A DNA stretch of 64,000 bases from Hygrophila difformis. Lineage: Eukaryota > Streptophyta > Magnoliopsida > Lamiales > Acanthaceae. The notes under the pieces were generated by a model. That model saw nothing but the letters and a program-made list of their open reading frames with translations. It was not told the DNA's origin and made no database searches. The position numbers and the translations under genes were made by a program. Shown here one piece after another: positions 58,132 through 64,000 of the stretch (the first letter of the stretch is position 1; each line of letters begins with the position of its first letter). The stretch lies in assembly GCA_030278955.1 (NCBI GenBank), contig JAOANR010000006.1:32267383-32331382 (forward strand), in the 5' to 3' direction.

Positions 58132-61100
58132 TCACCACAGCTCAAAAACCGCATGAACAACAACAACAACAATACCAACGAGGACGGTGCTTATGCTTCC
58201 AACAACCGTTGGCTGGCCATTCGGTGGACTCGGGGCCGGCGCTGTGGAGCCGTTGCCTGTGTTCTTAGGTGGCTTCGGTATGACGGGTGGCAGAGGATCC
58301 TCTGTTACATCTTTCACGGTGAGGACTGGGCTTGGAGGTTTTGGTGGTGGCTGTCTATTTAAAGTTTCCATAAGGCCAATTAGGCCGCCTGGTTGGGCCG
58401 GTTTCATGTATAATGGTAACTCCTTGTATCGTAGACACCGGTTCCCTGTACTCATACAAATTAAAGCCCTGCATCAGTTTTTAAGTCTCTAAATCGGGGT
58501 GAATGCCAATCTTGAGTTCTTATTTAAAACTGTAACTTACTTCGGTATCTGTCAGCTGTAGCTGGGAAATCAGTGATGACACCATCGACTCCCATGCGGA
58601 CATGACTGTTGATCTCAACGTATGGATCCGCGAAGAAATCCCATGGAATTGAGACAAATTCATTTTGGAAATACTGCACGTAGACGGAGAGATTAAACGC
58701 GTGCAGCTTTGGCACAATGTCCGTATTGTTCGTGAGAAATTTTATGTTCTCAGGTAACACAGATGCTTTGGATAAAACTATGGCGCTGGCGAATTTTTTG
58801 ATCTCAAGAATGGTCGAGTTCAGGATGTCGCTGATATCCTGATTGACTCGGTAGACACACTCGTACCTGCTGCTGTTCTTGACCTTAGACAGGACCGCGC
58901 TGCTGCTCGATCTTATCATTATCTTCTTCGTATAGGAAGATTTGCTTACGACATCCAAGACTGCATCGGTGATGCCTAATCCTTGTTTTTGAGCGAGGTA
59001 GGCAGCATTCTACGAACCGGGAACAAAAATGTAACGTTTTTTGGTTTGCACCGTGCTGGAAAATTAAAGACGCGAATAGAGAGGCGTTTAAGCTGGCTAT
59101 AGTAAACTAACCTCTATGCTGATCAAAACACCGGAGACAGAAGATGCATTGCTTGCTAATGCCAGGAAATCGGATAACAGCATTAATTTCATGTCTCTTC
59201 CGGCTCTTGGATTTCGGACAAGCGAATAATTTGTGTATGGATTGTACATGGCAGCTGCAGTAATGAAAAGGGAAAAGTTACTACATCAAATCATCAATGA
59301 GCTTTCCGGGAACTGATCATCAAGGGAACATGTTGCACTCAGCATATTTGAACAAAACAAGAACCATAACCAGAGAAAGCTTACCAGTTTCTCAGATCAT
59401 AATAACAAACAGAACAAACTTCGAGTGTCACTTACGTTTCAATGTCCGGATTTGGCTCCACGTAAGATCATAGGCGAAAATTCCGTTTTCCACCTTCAGG
59501 TCTGGATTGTTCAATGTCAGGTTGCCAAAACCTGATTCGACAACGTTTGTTCTGTCTCTGAGGTTGATCGATCCCAAGCAGAAAGGCATTCCATCACTTG
59601 TGATTTGAACCGGACAGTCTAGGATATCAACGCCATCCAATACAGCTTTCTCGTATGCCTTATCAGTACAACCAGGATAGTCCCCACTCGCGCCCTCATT
59701 TGAGATGATCAAAACTCTTGCTGCATCAGAAAATGCAACGATCATGTCATCGCTAAGGAGGCTTTATACCAATTTCCACGCGGTTTACATCATACATCAC
59801 AAAAACCAAGCGATGAATGACTGAACCTACCTTGTACCTTGGCTTGTTTTCCTATATGAGAGAAGCAATCTACAGATGAAACAAAAAATTAGGCAGGCAT
59901 TACAACAGAGATGATTCATCCTTCCAGATTACATTCAAAAAGATATCCACATTTTGTAATAAATGATCGTCTACTCACCCATAGTTGCAGATGCAGTTAT
60001 TGAGAAGTCGGATACCACACCATCGACTGAAAATTGGCCATTATCGACAAAGGACAGAGTCTCAGCCACAGGATCAAAGCTGGAATCATATGGTATAACA
60101 CCATCATTCGCAAAATTATATGCAAAGACTTCTAGGCCGGCTTTATGAGCATTGAGTACAAGTGATGTGTGATTTCGCAAATAGTTTTTATCGTCTACAG
60201 GCCATGTATAATTTTTAGGTACAAGAATTCCTGCTGCGAAAGTTCTGATTGATGTTAGATTTTTCAAAAGCGAGCCATATGTTTCGTTAGTTGAAGGCTC
60301 CACGTGATCAGGTGCTAGAAACTGGAATATAAGCTTTGTTCTTCTTTGCCTGAATCTTGACACAAGACTACGCAGGAAGCCCACCTCCGGGGATGAAATG
60401 TAATCAATAGTTGTGCGATTAGATACAGAAAGAATGAAGCTCCGCATGCTCAGATTGTGCTGACTGAAAAATGCATCGTACTGCAAAAATGCAAGCGATC
60501 AGAATATGCCTGATAAGTGATATCATATACTAGCTTACAAGATTTGAAGCAGAGCCGGAAAGATTTAACTTGTGTACCGGTATATTTAACCACAATCTAG
60601 GCGGTTTTATATTGCTAGCCAAATCATCCACGGTAAGAATTGATCGACCATCAAACCTCTCTGTCCGAGAGAGAATCCATTGTTTCACTGTTTCATGTGT
60701 ACACAGAGCATAAAAAAGATTGATTATAAGTAATAGTTATTCATTGAAAGCATAAAAGTGAATGAAGAAAACGAAAGCCTTACGGCCAACTGTTGCTAGG
60801 TCATCAAAGGTGAAATCCACCGTGAACCATCCTTGAGTGGAAACTCCATTGACGGTATAGGTATTGCTGCGGTTAGTATAAGCTTCATCTATGGTGGTCA
60901 CCTTCTGCATACGGATATCCGGAATGCAGATACCGACTTCATCTTTTGTAAGTTGAACATCGCACCATGCAACCAAATTTGGCAAACCTAACTGCACCGC
61001 CACTGCATATGCAAAATCACTTGAATCCGGAAATAGTCCTGACAAACCACCCCTCGCTACAGCCAAAGGCCGATCCCCTGCACTTGCAAAATTTCTTTCT

Positions 61101-61673
61101 TTACTTGGGGAACAATAGAGGTAATTGCAGCTCTGCTTGTCCTCTATATTACATGTCTACTACTTTATGTGTCATCACAAGGGATTCGTATGAAACCTTC
61201 GCTATAACTATACGATCAAGTCCACGTGATAAAGAAATTGAAGAGCTTTTTTTCCATTTAATCCTAAAGATTCAACAACCGAGGAATAGAGTAATTTTCG
61301 ACCAGTAGGCAGTCTACATAAGTTATTTTCTATTAATTCGTCCAAATAATCAACAATTTTGAACATGATTTTCAAACACATCATCATTAACCTTTGTTAG
61401 AAATCAGCAGATTCCTTTATTTTCCCTGTTCTTTTACCATGCTTTGCAAGCTTTTCAGCTTTCATCGTTTACTTGTTATGTGTTTAACGTAGCATCATCA
61501 TTAAGTTTAAATTTGAGCATGGGAACAAATGAAGGAGAAAAAAGTTCCGATGTTTTACCGCGAAGTGTTTGCCATGTGGTGTTGGAGCTTTTTGCAGAAA
61601 TTAAAGCCGGAGACGAGAAAAGCAGCAGCGGCAGCAGTGAAACGAAGCCAAACACCGGCCAGTGCTTCCACAT
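58132..61673 (-). CDS. SHV3-like glycerophosphodiester phosphodiesterase-like protein, GPI-anchored, nine exons
   Basis: Exons from splice sites and frame: 61559-61673, 60784-61077, 60578-60687, 59979-60480, 59831-59869, 59436-59720, 59112-59254, 58541-59009 and 58132-58445; 2271 nt, 756 aa, the usual length for GDPDL proteins. Residues 1-27 are a signal peptide (FGFVSLLPLLLFSSPALISA). Two tandem GDPD-like domains follow (about 40-340 and 345-655); at the usual HRG motif they read VARGGLSGLFPDSS and ISNEGASGDYPGCTD, as is known for this family. NRCLRYKELPLYMKPAQPGG marks the C-terminal region, then a Ser/Pro-rich stretch and a hydrophobic tail (STVLVGIVVVVVHAVFEL) typical of GPI addition. It probably acts at the cell surface in wall organisation, as SHV3 does in Arabidopsis. 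No disabling change was seen. Confidence 0.95.
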
Positions 61674-62062
61674 TTCGGGCGGCGCGTGTTGTCAACGAGC
61701 TATAGCCTATATTCACTTTATTGGTTCTATTGAAGCCAGCTGCAGCTTTATTTCAATCTGTAAATTATTATTGTCTTCTACCAATGAATTAGTGTCATCT
61801 CTCAGGAATGACTTTCATTATATGGAAAACTGACAATAGTTTGTTTCCGTTGTACGTTTCTAGTTTGTGTTAATTTTTTTCAAATTGGTGTTTCCAAAAC
61901 TAGATTGACTTTACCCGAAACTGTGTGTTTCTGTGCAATGAGTCCATGGTAAAGTTTATTACAACTTTCAAACTTTTATTGATTAATAATACGTATTACA
62001 TGTTTTTTTTATAATGAAAAATGATAATAATTTAACAACTGAACACAGCTCAAATTTAACAT
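61674..62062. other. Upstream region of the GDPDL-like gene
   Basis: Contains the 5' UTR and promoter of the minus-strand gene. A CCAAT followed by TATAGGCTATAG reads on the minus strand at about 61700-61723, close to the ATG; this is a weak call. The rest is AT-rich with no gene. Confidence 0.35.
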
Positions 62063-62229
62063 GGGATGAGGACCTAGCCCAAGCGGTTAAGTCCCTTGAC
62101 TTCCAACGGAAGGTTGGAGGTTCGATTCCCACCGGCCCCCTATCCCTCCCTTTAATTCCCCTTTGTAATTGTGTGGCATGGGCTACCACCATCCTTTCCA
62201 GGCCTTCAATGGCTCTTCCAAAAAAAAAA
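62063..62229 (+). mobile_element. tRNA-derived SINE
   Basis: The head resembles a tRNA with pol III promoter boxes: A box TAGCCCAAGCGG (62076-62087) and B box GGTTCGATTCC (about 62119-62129). A non-tRNA body and an A-run follow. It is flanked by an 11-bp direct repeat AAATTTAACAT (62052-62062 and 62230-62240), the target-site duplication. The TSD and A-tail argue against a functional tRNA gene. Confidence 0.9.
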
Positions 62230-62240
62230 AAATTTAACAT

Positions 62241-62822
62241 CCATATTTCTTAGTAATTACAAAGGGATACTTTGATAACTTTGATCTACCAATGTGAGGA
62301 TGACTAATAATAGACTGCATAGAACCTTTCAGAGTTCAAACTCCTTGTTAGTCAATTATACTATATATTAGCCCGGCCGGGTAGAACACTTCAAACTCCT
62401 TGTCATTAACAAGTTTAAATATTAATTAATCAAAAACAAATTGGAATATTTCTCTGAAAGAAAGGAAAAAAAAAAAAGGAGCAAATTGAAATCTTATATG
62501 GAGTTAGGTTAGGTGTTAATATGTTTTTAAAGATTATATTGATTTTATTTTTCATTTGTATTATACACTTATTTTGGTTGCATATAGTTTATGATTTGTA
62601 TCAATTTCATTGTTTTGATTGACATAATGAAAACCTGGAGCGTTCTTTTCCCCGCTTCTTTTCGTTACTTTCTTTTATTAATTTTCTCTTACAACGATAA
62701 CAAAAGATAATTTAACTATCAAATTTGGTCGCTAAATTATTGGTAGTTAATGAGATTCTGTAGTTAAACCAAAATTTTTGTCAGTAACGAATTTGGTAGC
62801 TATTTTTTTAAGTAACAATATA
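62241..62822. other. AT-rich intergenic DNA
   Basis: No gene is recognised. A stretch at 62705-62815 repeats GGTCGCTAAATT / AGTAACGAATTTGGTAGCT-like words. Confidence 0.5.
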
Positions 62823-63204
62823 GGGGGAAAAACTCTAACGGTCCCATAATTTTGTTCGTTTTTTCAAACCATCATATAAAAAATGAATTAATCCAATCCA
62901 CTTGTAACTATGTTAATTTTCGCCCATCCATCCCACCTTACCCTTAATGACGATTAATGTTGACGTGGCAGCAGATGGTGCTGCAACGTCAACTACATTA
63001 GGGCACTAATCCGTTGCCACGTAAGCTTTAATCATCATTAGGGGCACTAATCCGCTGCCACATCAGTATTAATCATCACTAGTGGTGGGTGGGATGAATT
63101 GGACGAAAATTAGCATAGTTACCTAATGAATTGGGTTAAATCAATTTTTATGTGATGATTTGGGAAAGCGAACAAAATTATGCGACCGTTAGAATTTTTT
63201 CCCC
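62823..63204. mobile_element. Fold-back (long inverted repeat) MITE-like element
   Basis: The left arm GGGGGAAAAACTCTAACGGT pairs with the right-end ACCGTTAGAATTTTTTCCCC. The arms remain complementary inward (for example CATAATTTTGTTCG with CGAACAAAATTATG, and TTTTCGCCCATCCATCCCACC with its diverged complement), so almost the whole 382 bp can fold. The centre has two copies of GGGCACTAATCCG(T/C)TGCCAC. The TSD is unclear (an AATATA-like word is on both sides). Confidence 0.75.
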
Positions 63205-63324
63205 AAATATAGGAGTATATTTTACATGGTTACTGAAACATGTATAAAGTGATTCTTTGGTAAAGTGGAGAAACATGTATTTTTTTCACGTATTAATTCA
63301 ATTATTTTAGATATTTATTTAATA

Positions 63325-63600
63325 TTCCCTCCGTTTTTTTTTTACTTTTTTCATTAGTTACGGTTTGACTTTTGCTTACTGTTAGTTGTATAACTTTAAC
63401 TTAAATTGTTATAATAGTTATACAAGTTAAAATATAGTCAAGTGAGATCTTGTTAGATTCGTCTCATCTTGCGGTTTTTAAATATTGAAGTTCTAGAATT
63501 TTTACTTATATCAAACTTGAGTTATTAATGATTTAAAATATGCATTGAACTACGTGAAAGGTAGCTCCGTAGCAAGTAAAAAAAAAATAAACGGAGGGAG
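63325..63600. mobile_element. Second Stowaway-like MITE
   Basis: A 276-bp element with ends TTCCCTCCGTTT and AAACGGAGGGAG, flanked by TA (63323-63324 and 63601-63602). One terminal base differs from the consensus CTCCCTCCG. Non-coding. Confidence 0.88.
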
Positions 63601-63739
63601 TATGTTACATATTGTTTAAACAATTGTTAATATTTAAATAAATATGGTGGGCCAACAACAATCACGTTGCGCTGCTGACATTATAAAGAGCTGCACCGTG
63701 CAGAATGATGTGTGCATACTCTAATGTGATGGCGATGAC

Positions 63740-64000
63740 TGAGCTTGCATCACTCGTTGGAGATGCATCACTTATGAGGTTGTCGGCATCACTTATAAGG
63801 TCGTATATATCACTTCTAAGGCCGTAAACATCACTCGGTGGGGAAACATGACACATCATGACACACCACTTATAAGGTCATGATACATCATGACATACCA
63901 CTTATAAGGTTGTAGACATCATTCGGTGGGGAAGCATCACTTCTTGGACCGACTCACTCATAAGGTCGTAGACATCACTCAGTAGAGAGGCATTACTTCT
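63740..64000. repeat. Diverged tandem repeat at the window edge
   Basis: Repeated words CATCACTTATAAGGTCGTA, GACATCACTCGGTGGGGAAGCAT and ACTTCT with spacing of roughly 30-85 bp. It runs off the window end, so its full length is unknown. Short open frames across it are not supported as genes. Confidence 0.65.

Noticed and set aside
58093..58492. Plus-strand frames of 89-101 aa opposite the last exon of the GDPDL-like gene
   Set aside because: They mirror the Pro/Gly-rich C-terminal exon. The minus strand fits the protein family and splice sites.
62070..62145. A possible functional tRNA gene (Ser/Leu-like, with A and B boxes)
   Set aside because: The acceptor stem does not close cleanly, and the A-tail plus an 11-bp TSD identify it as a SINE head.
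63662..63859. A 65-aa minus-strand frame of repeated SDA/ISD words
   Set aside because: It is the translation of the tandem repeat, without family similarity.

Overview
The window is nuclear DNA of a flowering plant, probably a eudicot, dominated by transposable elements. The evidence is plant Ty3/gypsy retrotransposons with a TGGTATCAGAGC primer site, a CACTA transposon, Stowaway-type MITEs, a tRNA-derived SINE, a plant L1-type LINE and one intron-rich host gene. The species cannot be read from the sequence.

About 1-57000 is a stack of insertions. Working inwards: a decayed minus-strand LINE (53487-57000) is cut by a long non-coding LTR-like unit, G (pieces at 4041-4371, 39910-41969 and 52995-53486). 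G received two Ty3/gypsy elements: D (4372-39904, TSD TCTCT) and H (41970-52989, TSD CCGCA). The 5' LTR of D is split by E (4814-35470, TSD CCAAC), a relative of G. E is split by A (6299-30815, TSD ACCCT). The 3' LTR of A is split by a CACTA transposon (13193-29495, TSD CTT). The CACTA is split by B (21060-29239, TSD TCCGG). Each TSD named here was found by reading both junctions. A truncated minus-strand gypsy element, C, lies at the left edge (1-4040).

A and B keep intact LTRs, PBS, PPT and an intact gag but no pol, so they are gag-only non-autonomous (TR-GAG) elements. D keeps a coiled-coil accessory ORF and a broken gag. H has the same accessory ORF, then an intron-containing gene on the opposite strand in place of gag-protease-RT, then RNase H-integrase-chromodomain. 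The CACTA carries two apparently intact genes, a TNP2-type transposase (three exons, 1124 aa) and a Transposase_24/TnpA-like protein (nine exons, 380 aa), so it may be autonomous.

The right part (57001-64000) is ordinary gene space. A complete nine-exon minus-strand gene (58132-61673, 756 aa) encodes a SHV3-like glycerophosphodiester phosphodiesterase-like protein with a signal peptide and a GPI-anchor tail. Around it are two Stowaway-like MITEs, a SINE with an 11-bp TSD, a fold-back element and a diverged tandem repeat.

The most unusual signals are structural. A hairpin with an RGGA tetraloop sits directly before every polypurine tract, and the module is duplicated in each element with different stem sequences. 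Two further hairpins in the LTRs show compensatory changes between families. A candidate intron lies inside the LTRs. G and E carry palindrome arrays at two matching positions but with different motifs.
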